Shown here: positions 1 through 7,980 of the stretch, piece by piece
How positions within the stretch are numbered: the first letter of the stretch is position 1
Layout of the letters: each line of letters opens with the position of its first letter
From: Ruminococcaceae bacterium UBA6845
GTDB lineage: Bacteria; Bacillota; Clostridia; Oscillospirales; Acutalibacteraceae
Direction of reading: 5' to 3'
Assembly: GCA_002449395.1 (NCBI GenBank)
Contig: DKDP01000042.1
Coordinates: 1 to 64,000, forward strand
DNA length: 64,000 nucleotides
Made by a program: the position numbers and the translations under genes
The notes under the pieces: model-generated
Databases searched by the model: none
Told to the model about the DNA's origin: nothing
The model's input: the letters and a program-made list of their open reading frames with translations, nothing else

Positions 1-2
1 TT

Positions 3-1259
3 GTCAAAATTTCCGACTGCGATATGTTTATCTATGTCGGCGGCGAGTCAGATGAATGGGTTGATGACGCTCTGAAAAACGCTACAAACAAGGATATGAA
101 GGTTATAAATCTTCTCGATGTGCTTAAAGATACCATTAAGACAGAAGAAGCTGTTCCGGGTATGCAGGCTGAGGAAGGACATAATCACGGCGTTTCGGAT
201 TTTGCCGACAGTGATGTAAAAAACAGAAGTCTTTCTGATTGGAAAGGCGACTGGCAGTCGGTATATCCGTATATCTTGGATGGCACATTAGACTCTGTCA
301 TGGAGAAAAAGGCGGAAAGCGGAACAAAAAGTGCTGACGAATACAAGAAATCTTATACCGCTTCTTACAAAACAGATATTGAAAAAATCAGCATCGACGG
401 AAATACTATCACATATACTCGCAAAGACGGTACTTCTACCGCTACTTACGAAAGCAAAGGATTTTACATCCGTCACAAGGACGACGGAAGTAAGCAGGTA
501 CGTTATAAATATCAAAAAGTGTCCGGCGACGCAAATGCCCCGACTTATATAGTTTTCAGTGACCACAATATTTCCTCTGCTGAACCGGAGCATTTCCATC
601 TATATTTTGGTAATGACGGCTTTGATAAACTTGTTGAGGAAGGAAAGAATTTCCCGACCTTCTACCCGGCTTCAATGACCGGCTCTGAGATAGCAGATGA
701 GATGCTTGAACATGAGGAAAAGGAATATGACGAGCACGTTTGGTTGTCCCTGAAGAATGCTAAAATCCTTGTTGAGGCTATTTCAAAGTCTTTACAGGAG
801 CTTGATCCGGATAACAAGGATTCGTATTCAGCAAATTCGGATGCTTATGTTAAAAAGCTGTCAGCTCTCGATAATGACTACAAGGCAGCGGTTGACGGTG
901 CAAAAAATAAGACTGTTCTCTTCGGCGACAGATTCCCGTTCCGCTATCTGGTTGATGATTACGGTCTCAGCTACTACGCCGCTTTTGCGGGTTGCTCAGC
1001 CGAGAGTGAAGCCAGCTTTGAAACAATATCTTTCCTTGCCAAAAAGGTGGACGAGTTAAAGCTGCCGTGCGTTCTTACTATTGAGGGCACGCAACATAAA
1101 ATCGCCGAAACAATAATACAAAACACCTCCTCAAAGAATCAAAAGATTTTAACAATGGATTCCATGCAGTCAACAACATCAAAGGACGTTGAAAACGGAA
1201 CCACATATCTTTCTGTTATGGAGAAAAATCTTTCTGTATTGAAAGAAGCATTAGGCTAA
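3..1259 (+). CDS. Zinc ABC transporter substrate-binding protein with nested ZinT domain (5' partial)
   Basis: Extracytoplasmic zinc-binding protein feeding the ZnuCB importer encoded just downstream. The frame is open from the window edge, so signal peptide and start lie outside. The first ~45 residues (FIYVGGESDEWVDDAL) and the part after ~residue 235 (YDEHVWLSLKNAKILVEAI, then IEGTQHKIAETI) are the two ZnuA-family lobes. Between them, at about nt 190-710, lies a ZinT-like domain (LSDWKGDWQSVYPYILDG, then EPEHFHLYFGNDGFDKL and NFPTFYP). It occupies the place where ZnuA proteins usually have a His-rich loop; only a short GHNHG remains. In streptococcal AdcA, by contrast, ZinT is C-terminal. 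The usual C-lobe His of the SHxAF motif is replaced by Asp (GDRFPFRYL). Substrate assignment to zinc is inference from family and operon. Confidence 0.9.
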   Translation, partial: VKISDCDMFIYVGGESDEWVDDALKNATNKDMKVINLLDVLKDTIKTEEAVPGMQAEEGHNHGVSDFADSDVKNRSLSDWKGDWQSVYPYILDGTLDSVMEKKAESGTKSADEYKKSYTASYKTDIEKISIDGNTITYTRKDGTSTATYESKGFYIRHKDDGSKQVRYKYQKVSGDANAPTYIVFSDHNISSAEPEHFHLYFGNDGFDKLVEEGKNFPTFYPASMTGSEIADEMLEHEEKEYDEHVWLSLKNAKILVEAISKSLQELDPDNKDSYSANSDAYVKKLSALDNDYKAAVDGAKNKTVLFGDRFPFRYLVDDYGLSYYAAFAGCSAESEASFETISFLAKKVDELKLPCVLTIEGTQHKIAETIIQNTSSKNQKILTMDSMQSTTSKDVENGTTYLSVMEKNLSVLKEALG

Positions 1260-1273
1260 GGAGGTATCTTTTT

Positions 1274-1987
1274 ATGGCTCAGCTCATCTGTCAAAACCTT
1301 TCTGTCGGCTATGACGGAAAAACTGTTATTCAAGGGCTTGATTTTTCGGTCAATACCGGTGACTATCTCAGTATCGTCGGAGAGAACGGATCGGGCAAAA
1401 GTACTCTTATGAAAACAATTCTCGGCCTGCAGCCACCGGTCAGCGGCAGTATTTCGACAGGTGACGGCTTAAAAAGAAACGAAATAGGCTATTTGCCGCA
1501 GCAAACCGTTGTGCAAAAGGATTTCCCCGCTTCTGTCAGAGAAATTGTACTTTCGGGCTGTCAGGCACGCTGCGGCAGCCGACCTTTTTACAACAAAGAG
1601 GAAAAAATGCTTGCGTCCGATTCTATGGAAAAAATGAATATTGTCCCGCTGGCAAAGCGCTGCTATCGTGAACTTTCGGGCGGACAGCAACAAAGAGTAT
1701 TGCTTGCTCGGGCATTGTGTGCAACAAGAAAAATGCTTTTGCTTGACGAACCGGTTTCGGGTCTCGACCCAAAGGTTACTGCTGAAATGTATTCGATTAT
1801 TGATAATCTCAATAAGAAAGACGGTATAACCGTAATAATGATCTCACACGATATCTCTGCGGCGATACATTACTCAAGCCATATACTTCACATAGGTGAA
1901 AATGTTTTCTATGGAACAAAAGATGAATATCTAAACAGTCCGCAAGGAACCCTGTTTAAATCAGCGAATGGCGGTGAGAATGTATGA
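1274..1987 (+). CDS. znuC: Zinc ABC transporter ATP-binding protein
   Basis: Cytoplasmic ATPase of a ZnuABC/AdcABC-type importer, 237 residues, normal for the family. Visible motifs are Walker A GENGSGKST (residues ~36-44), the Q-loop region GYLPQQ, the ABC signature LSGGQQQRVLLARAL, Walker B MLLLDEP with D-loop SGLDP, and the switch His in MISHD. The ATG follows AGGAGG at 1259-1264, which overlaps the end of the binding-protein gene region, and the 3' end overlaps the permease gene by four bases (ATGA), so the three genes are translationally coupled. No Zur site is visible because the operon promoter is outside the window. Manganese or iron as substrate cannot be excluded from this subunit alone, but the ZinT domain upstream favours zinc. 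Confidence 0.95.
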   Translation: MAQLICQNLSVGYDGKTVIQGLDFSVNTGDYLSIVGENGSGKSTLMKTILGLQPPVSGSISTGDGLKRNEIGYLPQQTVVQKDFPASVREIVLSGCQARCGSRPFYNKEEKMLASDSMEKMNIVPLAKRCYRELSGGQQQRVLLARALCATRKMLLLDEPVSGLDPKVTAEMYSIIDNLNKKDGITVIMISHDISAAIHYSSHILHIGENVFYGTKDEYLNSPQGTLFKSANGGENV

Positions 1988-2835
1988 GCGGTATTCTTGA
2001 AAAGCTCTCGTTATACTGGAATTATCCGTTTGTTCGATATGCTCTCGCAGTCGGTGTGCTTATTGCTCTTTGCTCATCGCTTCTCGGAGTTACTCTTGTC
2101 CTCAAAAGATTCTCTTTTATCGGCGACGGCCTTTCCCACGTTGCTTTCGGTGCGATGGCGATCGCTGCGGTTATGCAAATAACCAATGAAATGCCGATTG
2201 TAATGGTTATTACAATAATCAGTGCAATCCTTTTGCTTCGCACGGGGCAAAACACCAAAATAAAGGGAGATGCCGCAATAGCGATGATCTCGGTTGGTGC
2301 ACTTGCCATAGGCTATTTGCTGATGAATATTTTTTCAACATCATCAAACCTTTCCGGTGATGTTTGCAGCACATTGTTCGGTTCGACATCGATTCTGACT
2401 CTTTCGTCCGTCGAAGTATGGCTTTGTGTCGGAATGTCAATACTGGTTGTTACTCTGTTTATCTTGTTCTACAACAAAATATTTGCAGTCACGTTTGATG
2501 AAAATTTTGCGAGAGCAACAGGAACAAAAGCGGAGCTTTATAATCTTTTGATCGCGGTTATAATCGCAATTATAATTGTGCTGGCTATGAATCTTGTCGG
2601 CTCATTGCTTATTTCCGCATTGGTAATTTTTCCGGCACTTTCCGCAATGCGAATATTTAAGAGTTTCAGAAGTGTAACAATTTTTTCGGCTGTTTTATCG
2701 GTTGTTTGTTCGCTGATTGGCATTTTAACATCCGTACTTGCCGGAACCCCGGTCGGTTCAACCATCGTTGCTGTTCAAATTGCTGCATTTGTCTTATCGT
2801 GGATATTCGGATCAATTTTTGTGAGGTGTAAATAA
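1984..2835 (+). CDS. znuB: Zinc ABC transporter permease
   Basis: ABC-3 family integral membrane subunit of the zinc importer, 283 residues with about eight or nine hydrophobic helices spread along its length. Recognisable family segments are the N-terminal YWNYPFVRYALAVGVLIALC, the RFSFIGDGLSHVAFGAMA stretch containing the conserved GDGLSH motif, and the FARATG coupling region after the middle of the protein. The start codon overlaps the stop of the ATPase gene (ATGA). The next gene, a lipoprotein, begins at the base right after this stop codon, so it very probably belongs to the same transcript. Nothing appears truncated or frameshifted. Confidence 0.95.
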   Translation: MSGILEKLSLYWNYPFVRYALAVGVLIALCSSLLGVTLVLKRFSFIGDGLSHVAFGAMAIAAVMQITNEMPIVMVITIISAILLLRTGQNTKIKGDAAIAMISVGALAIGYLLMNIFSTSSNLSGDVCSTLFGSTSILTLSSVEVWLCVGMSILVVTLFILFYNKIFAVTFDENFARATGTKAELYNLLIAVIIAIIIVLAMNLVGSLLISALVIFPALSAMRIFKSFRSVTIFSAVLSVVCSLIGILTSVLAGTPVGSTIVAVQIAAFVLSWIFGSIFVRCK

Positions 2836-3372
2836 ATGAAAAAATGTATAATTATGTTTATGATTTTATCATTACTTTTGTCTTTTTCCGCATGCGATAC
2901 AAGAAGATCGGAATCAAATGAAACTTCATCAAAACAAAATACTAATCTAAACAACGATTCATTTGAATCTCAAACAAAAGTTACAACCTCACAAAGACCT
3001 GAATTAATCTCACCGAAAGGTTCAAACGGCATTGATGTTGATTTGACGGTGTTAAGCAGCACAATGGTATATTCGGAGGTATACAATATGATGACGGCGC
3101 CGGAGGGCTATGTCGGAAAATCGGTTAAAATGAAGGGACAATTTGCTTATTATGAAGATCCCGAAACAAAAAATCAGTATTTTGCCTGCATAATTGCCGA
3201 TGCAACCGCTTGCTGCTCGCAGGGTCTGGAATTTGTTTTAAAAGGTGAGTATTCCTACCCTAATGATTATCCGAAATTGGGAACCGAAATTACAGTTACG
3301 GGAACGTTTAAAACGTATCAAGAGGACGGCGCAACGTATTGTCAGCTTGTAGACGCAAGTCTTGTTACTTAA
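2836..3372 (+). CDS. Small lipoprotein with OB-fold-like domain, zinc operon
   Basis: 178 residues. A lipoprotein signal peptide is visible (hydrophobic residues 5-19, FSAC with Cys20 as the lipidation site), followed by a Ser/Thr/Asn-rich linker to about residue 60. The C-terminal half (about 70-178) has alternating beta-type segments, with VGKSVKMKGQF, ITVTGTFKTY and YCQLVDASLV resembling an OB-fold such as the C-terminal domain of DUF1980/YcgQ-like proteins. Cysteines at 118, 126, 127 and 169 (ACCSQ) could bind metal; that is inference. It starts directly after the permease stop and is followed by a terminator, making it the last gene of the zinc operon. A role in capturing or handing over zinc at the membrane is plausible but not shown. 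Confidence 0.75.
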   Translation: MKKCIIMFMILSLLLSFSACDTRRSESNETSSKQNTNLNNDSFESQTKVTTSQRPELISPKGSNGIDVDLTVLSSTMVYSEVYNMMTAPEGYVGKSVKMKGQFAYYEDPETKNQYFACIIADATACCSQGLEFVLKGEYSYPNDYPKLGTEITVTGTFKTYQEDGATYCQLVDASLVT

Positions 3373-3381
3373 AAAATGGGG

Positions 3382-3417
3382 GGGTTATGTCATTCGATTT
3401 GGCATAGCCCTCGTTTA
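3382..3417 (+). terminator. Rho-independent terminator of zinc operon
   Basis: Ten-base stem GGGTTATGTC / GGCATAGCCC (two G-U pairs) with a nine-base loop, followed by a short T run (TCGTTT). It lies 10 bases after the lipoprotein stop codon. Confidence 0.7.
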
Positions 3418-3454
3418 AAATATACTACATTTTAAGTGATTTGCACAAATAAAA

Positions 3455-3483
3455 TTGACATCTAATTTTTTTCGTGGTAAAAT
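3455..3483 (+). promoter_or_regulatory. Sigma-A promoter for metallophosphoesterase
   Basis: TTGACA at 3455-3460, a 17-bp spacer, and TAAAAT at 3478-3483. It rules out any start codon upstream of about 3490 for the next gene and supports the TTG at 3519. Confidence 0.85.
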
Positions 3484-3518
3484 TAGATGAAATAAAATCC
3501 ATAGGAAGGTGTATATTT

Positions 3519-4505
3519 TTGAAAACCACATTTTTTTCACGCATTGCTTATAAGCTGATGGTTGTTTTGATTACCATCTCATATACTCTGACACCGTATG
3601 TCGGACCCTCACAGGATGATCCGATCGAGACAAACGAGCAGAACGGTGCTAACCTTACAGCTGTTATGTGGGCTGATCCGCAGTTCTCTAATTATATTGT
3701 TAAGAGAACTAAGTATTTTGACGCAGCTTGCGAGGACGTTACATACAACATCAATGGTAAGGTTGACGCTATGCTCAACGCCGGCGATATTGCGGAAAAC
3801 GGACTTCTCTGCGAATATCAGTATATCGAAGAGAAGCTCTCCGGTGCAAGAACAAAGTGCTTCCTTAACGCTGTCGGCAACCACGATGTAAGACTTAAGG
3901 CAAGCTACAAGCAGACAGTTAAGAATTTCACAGGCTTCACAAATGATCTTAACAAGGCTGTCGGCAGTGATTTCACAATGGATTCTCTTCATTATTCATA
4001 TGAAATCAACGGTTACAGATTCATCGTTCTCGGAACGGACAGAACCGAATTTGAGGAATCATACATCAGTGAGGCTCAGCTTTGCTGGCTTGATGCACAG
4101 CTCGGCGAGGCTGCAAAGACGGGCAAGCCGATCTTCGTTATGATCCATCAGCCGCTCAAGTGGACTCACGGTCTTCCCGACACATGGGGCAGCCCGATTG
4201 ATTCCGCAGGCTCAGTCGGTGCACAGTCCGATTCACTTAGATATTTCCTCAACAAGTATGACAATGTTTTCCTTATCACAGGACATCTTCATACCGGAAT
4301 CGGCAAATATACATATGAAAAGATCGACAACTTCCACTCAATCAATCTTCCGTCACTCACAATCGACAACAAGGACGGAGAGTGCAACGATAACGGTATC
4401 GGATTTATGATGGAAGTATATGACGATCACGTTCTCTTCAGAGCAAGAAACTTCGCAAAGGGCGTTTATATGCCCGAGTATGACATTGATATCCCGGTAG
4501 TATAA
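3519..4505 (+). CDS. Membrane-anchored/exported calcineurin-like metallophosphoesterase
   Basis: Predicted 328-residue metal-dependent phosphoesterase; substrate unknown. A TTG start at 3519 is chosen because AGGAAGG sits nine bases upstream and a strong promoter covers the earlier in-frame start. The N-terminal hydrophobic segment (residues ~10-27) is a signal peptide or anchor. The fold motifs are all present: DPQ (53-55) in place of the usual DxH, GD (89-90), GNHD (120-123), a His in MIHQP (210) and GHLH (255-258). Codon use is strongly biased (AAG, CTC, CTT), suggesting good expression. A lipase-like hydrolase follows after 19 bases in the same direction. Two more metallophosphoesterases in the window (6470-7936 and 56788-57939) share the D-x-Q variation. 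Confidence 0.9.
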   Translation: MKTTFFSRIAYKLMVVLITISYTLTPYVGPSQDDPIETNEQNGANLTAVMWADPQFSNYIVKRTKYFDAACEDVTYNINGKVDAMLNAGDIAENGLLCEYQYIEEKLSGARTKCFLNAVGNHDVRLKASYKQTVKNFTGFTNDLNKAVGSDFTMDSLHYSYEINGYRFIVLGTDRTEFEESYISEAQLCWLDAQLGEAAKTGKPIFVMIHQPLKWTHGLPDTWGSPIDSAGSVGAQSDSLRYFLNKYDNVFLITGHLHTGIGKYTYEKIDNFHSINLPSLTIDNKDGECNDNGIGFMMEVYDDHVLFRARNFAKGVYMPEYDIDIPVV

Positions 4506-4524
4506 TTTATCAGGAGGGCTTTTT

Positions 4525-5460
4525 ATGGAAATCACAAGGAAAGAGTATTCTTACCCCTCGGTCACCGGTGAGGCCGATATCTTTGCACGCAGCTGGGCTC
4601 CTGCCGACGGCAAAATTAAAGCCGTTGTTCAGGGCGTTCACGGTATGGCGGAATTTGGCGAAAGATATGAGGAGTTTGCGGCGGCACTCTGCAACGCAGG
4701 CTTTGCGTTCATTATGAACGACCATATCGGTCACGGAAAGTCGGTTGCTCCGGACGGAGTTAAGGGCTATTTCGGCGGAGAGAAAAACGCATTCGGCAAG
4801 GGCTTTGTCGATGATGTTCATCAGCTTACTCTTATTGCCAAGGATGAATTTAAAAAGCCTGTTATCATTTTCGGTCACAGTATGGGCTCCTTTGTTACAA
4901 GAAGCTATATAACAAAATATTCGGATGATATTTCCGCCGCAGTGATTTGCGGAACAAGCGGCAAGAATCCGGGCGCAGGCGCAGGAATCGTTATTGCCGA
5001 TCTTATTTCAAAGGTTAAGGGCGAAAAACACCCGAGCAAGCTGATTGATAAGATCGCATTCGGAACCTACAACAAGCGTACCGAGGGCAGAACGCCGTTT
5101 GATTGGCTTTCAAGGAATATTGAAAACGTTGATTGGTACATTGCTAACGACGACTGCGGATTCCTCTTTACTGCGTCGGGATACAAAAATATGTTCGAGC
5201 TTCTCGATTCCGTTTCGTCCGACGGTTGGTACAGAAAAGTACCCAAGGATCTTAAAATCTTCCTCATTGCGGGAGCGGAAGATCCCGTCGGAGCTTACTC
5301 AAAGGGAGTTAAAGAGGTCTTTGAAAAGCTCAAGGAAACAGGACACAATAACGTCACCTGTAAGCTCTACAAGGACGACAGACACGAAATTCTCAATGAG
5401 CTTGACAGAGAGCACGTTTACGACGATGTGATCGGTTTCTGCGACAGTGTTATTAAGTAA
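4525..5460 (+). CDS. Alpha/beta hydrolase, monoacylglycerol lipase-like
   Basis: 311-residue serine hydrolase of the S33/lysophospholipase group; it probably cleaves an acyl ester, exact substrate unknown. The nucleophile elbow is GHSMG with Ser119. The N-terminal QGVHGMAEF segment gives the oxyanion-hole region and DHIGHGKS is typical of monoglyceride lipases. Asp253 (GAEDPVGAY) and His287 (DDRHEI) complete a catalytic triad. There is no signal peptide, so it is likely cytoplasmic. ATG follows GGAGGG after a short spacer. It lies 19 bases after the metallophosphoesterase and 11 bases before a secreted propeller-like protein, so the three look like one operon. Confidence 0.88.
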   Translation: MEITRKEYSYPSVTGEADIFARSWAPADGKIKAVVQGVHGMAEFGERYEEFAAALCNAGFAFIMNDHIGHGKSVAPDGVKGYFGGEKNAFGKGFVDDVHQLTLIAKDEFKKPVIIFGHSMGSFVTRSYITKYSDDISAAVICGTSGKNPGAGAGIVIADLISKVKGEKHPSKLIDKIAFGTYNKRTEGRTPFDWLSRNIENVDWYIANDDCGFLFTASGYKNMFELLDSVSSDGWYRKVPKDLKIFLIAGAEDPVGAYSKGVKEVFEKLKETGHNNVTCKLYKDDRHEILNELDREHVYDDVIGFCDSVIK

Positions 5461-5471
5461 GGAGAACGGAT

Positions 5472-6341
5472 ATGTTACCGCTTTATAATTTCAGCAAATC
5501 GCTTTTTTATAAAGTCTTTGCGGTTTTTATTGCCGCATTGATGACGCTGAGTAACGGTTTGAATAATTTTTTCAACGGCGACATTTATAAATATGAGTCA
5601 AACTCCAAGGTTGTCGGTCTTGAGACTCTTGAACGGGCGCAGGGCGTTACAACCGATGGCGAATACTGGTATTTCAGCGGCAAGACGTCGCTTGTAAAAA
5701 TCGGTTTTGACAATCAGACGGTTTATGCCTATAATTACAAGGCTTTGACCGATGAGATTGTTGAAAAGTACGGTTCAAAGCATATCGGCGGAATCAGCTA
5801 TTATAACGGACTTATCTATGCCTCGCTTGAGGACAGCAAGGCGTGGAATCATCCTGTTATTGCGCTTTACGATGCTGAAACGCTTGAATTTACGGGTGAG
5901 ACGCACGAGATGCCGACAGAGTATCTTTCAAGAGGTATTCCGTGGGTTTCCGTTGACGCTGAAAACAAACTCCTTTATTCATCATACAGCAAAACTGCTG
6001 AGGTTATCTATTGCTTTGATCTTGAAACATTTGAATATGTCGGCGAATTGCAGCTTTCCGACCCGATTGATGCGATCCAGGGCGGCGAGGTATACGGCGG
6101 CAAGCTCTATGTAGGTTCAAATGATATGACAAGGGCTGTTTACTCGATTGATGTAAAGAGCGGCAAGGTTGAAAAACTCTTTGACCGCATTATGTATCAG
6201 TGGAAGTGGATTGACAATTTCGGCGGAGAAGGCGAGGATGTTACCGTTTATCCGATGGAGGACGGAACAGTTATTCATGCTCTTGATGTCGGAGCGCTGT
6301 TCATTGATTCAAATCTCAGACACTATAAATGGGATGTGTAA
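5472..6341 (+). CDS. Secreted propeller-like protein of unknown function
   Basis: 289 residues. The N-terminal region (about 8-30) is hydrophobic and probably a signal peptide or anchor. The rest has recurring short strands with patterns such as QGVTTDGEYWYFSG, KIGFDNQTVYAYN, GGISYYNGLIYASLED, IALYDAETLEFTGE and VYGGKLYVGSNDM, which resemble blades of a quinoprotein/NHL-type beta-propeller. No catalytic motif is evident. It follows the lipase-like gene by 11 bases, is preceded by AAGGAGA, and is the last gene before a terminator. Binding of a carbohydrate or lipid ligand outside the cell is only a guess. Confidence 0.65.
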   Translation: MLPLYNFSKSLFYKVFAVFIAALMTLSNGLNNFFNGDIYKYESNSKVVGLETLERAQGVTTDGEYWYFSGKTSLVKIGFDNQTVYAYNYKALTDEIVEKYGSKHIGGISYYNGLIYASLEDSKAWNHPVIALYDAETLEFTGETHEMPTEYLSRGIPWVSVDAENKLLYSSYSKTAEVIYCFDLETFEYVGELQLSDPIDAIQGGEVYGGKLYVGSNDMTRAVYSIDVKSGKVEKLFDRIMYQWKWIDNFGGEGEDVTVYPMEDGTVIHALDVGALFIDSNLRHYKWDV

Positions 6342-6358
6342 AATAAGCTGATAATTTA

Positions 6359-6405
6359 CGGCACGGTGCAGAATTACCGTTTTGCATCGTGCCGAATTGT
6401 TTCAT
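6359..6405 (+). terminator. Rho-independent terminator after propeller-like gene
   Basis: Twelve-base stem CGGCACGGTGCA / TGCATCGTGCCG (one G-U pair), loop of 12, followed by AATTGTTTCATTT. Confidence 0.8.
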
Positions 6406-6435
6406 TTGTCTATTTATTTTTTCGGAAAGATATGG

Positions 6436-6441
6436 TATAAT
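6436..6441 (+). promoter_or_regulatory. Probable -10 element for purple-acid-phosphatase-like gene
   Basis: TATAAT at 6436-6441, 29 bases before the ATG. No good -35 element stands at the right distance, so the promoter may be weak or activated. Confidence 0.5.
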
Positions 6442-6469
6442 CAATCATAAATTTTGAAAGGGGATATTT

Positions 6470-7936
6470 ATGGTTCACACAAAGAAAATCATTTCGGTTT
6501 TACTTATTTTTACTATGCTTGCAGGTTGTATCGGTCTGAGCGTTAACGCCGCCGATGATTTGCTCCTGCCCGATTACACAATGTCAAAATCGCAGTGGGA
6601 TCAGTACTGGAGCTCTGTTGAGGGCGACAATACTCAGATCGCTCTTACTCCCGGTGCAGACGCAACCGAGCTTAACCTCAACTGGCATTCCGAGAGGAAA
6701 GCCGCCGTGCCGATGGTTAAGATAGCCGATAACGAAAATATGGACAACGCTAAGGTTTTCCTCGGTTACAGCACGCTTGCCGATAACGATCAGCAGACAA
6801 ACCGAGTTACGGTTACGGGACTTGAGGAGAACACAAAGTATTATTACTCATATTCTCTCGGCAAGGGTAACTGGAGCGAGCCGAATTTTTATATTACGAG
6901 ATCAACAGACTCCTTCAAGGCTTTGCTTGTCGGCGACATTCAGTGCTCCGCACTCGACGACGGAACAGGCTATAAGGATGCCACGAATTGGAACACTACG
7001 CTCAACACGGCTCTTAAAAAATATCCGGATACGAGCTTTATAATCTCCTGCGGCGATCAGACGCAGACGGGCGCAAGTGCCATTGAGTGGGCTGCAACAC
7101 TCTCTCCGAAGGCTATGAGAAATCTCCCGATGGCAACAACTATCGGCAACCACGATCATAAGGGTACGACATATCAGCATTATGTCAACAATCCCAATTC
7201 TCAGCTTGTTTCAACCAGCAAGACGGGTACGCCTTATTGGTTCAGACACGGCGACGTTCTCTTTGTTGTTTTCAACACGACCAATGCAAATGTATTTGAA
7301 AGCCACGCACTTGCAGAGAGAGCGATTATGGCTAATCCCGACGCAAAATGGAGAGTTGCGATTTTCCACCACGACCTTTACGGCACGGGACATCACGCAA
7401 TTGACAATGACAACTATATGCTCCAGGGCGTCTATTCGGCAATAATGGATAAGTTTGAATTTGACCTTGCCTTTGACGGACACGAGCATTACTACGGCCG
7501 TTCCTACAATATGCTCAATAATGAAAAGGTTGACCTTGACTACACCGCTAAGAAAGTAACCGATCCCGACGGTACGCTTTATATCACGACTGCTTCGGCT
7601 TCGGGCAAAAACCGTGTATATGATGAGCCGTATCATCATTCGTGGATCAATTACAGCTATATGAGCCCTGAGCTTATTTACTGTGAGGTTGAATTTACTC
7701 AGTCAACATTTAATCTCAAGACCTACACCGTCGAGGGTGACAAGCTGATTGACGAGTACACAATCGAAAAGACGGATTTCACTTATTCCGCTGTTGATGC
7801 AACGGAAACACTTCTCAGTACAGATGCACTCAACAGAGTCCTCAAACACTTTATGGGCGATTATTATGTTATCTTTGAAGTGTTCGATAAAGCAGTCAGA
7901 GCAATTTGGAATGCTATTGCATCAATAATAAAATAA
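6470..7936 (+). CDS. Exported purple acid phosphatase-like metallophosphoesterase
   Basis: 488 residues. The N-terminal signal peptide (hydrophobic 8-27) contains LAGC with Cys20, so it could be a lipoprotein, or be cut later at VNAAD. Residues ~55-145 form a fibronectin-III-like domain as in purple acid phosphatases (LNLNWHSE, VTVTGLEENTKYYYSYSLG). The catalytic domain follows: GDIQ (155-158), CGDQT (194-198), GNHDH (226-230), AIFHHDLY and DGHEHYYGRS. About 70 C-terminal residues carry no recognised domain. The gene has its own -10 box and a strong terminator on each side, so it is monocistronic. A role in phosphate scavenging or phosphonucleotide hydrolysis outside the cell is family inference. 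Confidence 0.9.
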   Translation: MVHTKKIISVLLIFTMLAGCIGLSVNAADDLLLPDYTMSKSQWDQYWSSVEGDNTQIALTPGADATELNLNWHSERKAAVPMVKIADNENMDNAKVFLGYSTLADNDQQTNRVTVTGLEENTKYYYSYSLGKGNWSEPNFYITRSTDSFKALLVGDIQCSALDDGTGYKDATNWNTTLNTALKKYPDTSFIISCGDQTQTGASAIEWAATLSPKAMRNLPMATTIGNHDHKGTTYQHYVNNPNSQLVSTSKTGTPYWFRHGDVLFVVFNTTNANVFESHALAERAIMANPDAKWRVAIFHHDLYGTGHHAIDNDNYMLQGVYSAIMDKFEFDLAFDGHEHYYGRSYNMLNNEKVDLDYTAKKVTDPDGTLYITTASASGKNRVYDEPYHHSWINYSYMSPELIYCEVEFTQSTFNLKTYTVEGDKLIDEYTIEKTDFTYSAVDATETLLSTDALNRVLKHFMGDYYVIFEVFDKAVRAIWNAIASIIK

Positions 7937-7948
7937 TCTATAAACCGA

Positions 7949-7980
7949 CAGGCAGTCCCGATCAAGGACTGCCTGCTTTT
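7949..7980. terminator. Bidirectional terminator between convergent genes
   Basis: Perfect ten-base stem CAGGCAGTCC / GGACTGCCTG with a seven-base loop followed by CTTTTTAT. It serves the plus-strand phosphatase and abuts the stop codon of the minus-strand DUF4037 gene. Confidence 0.85.
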
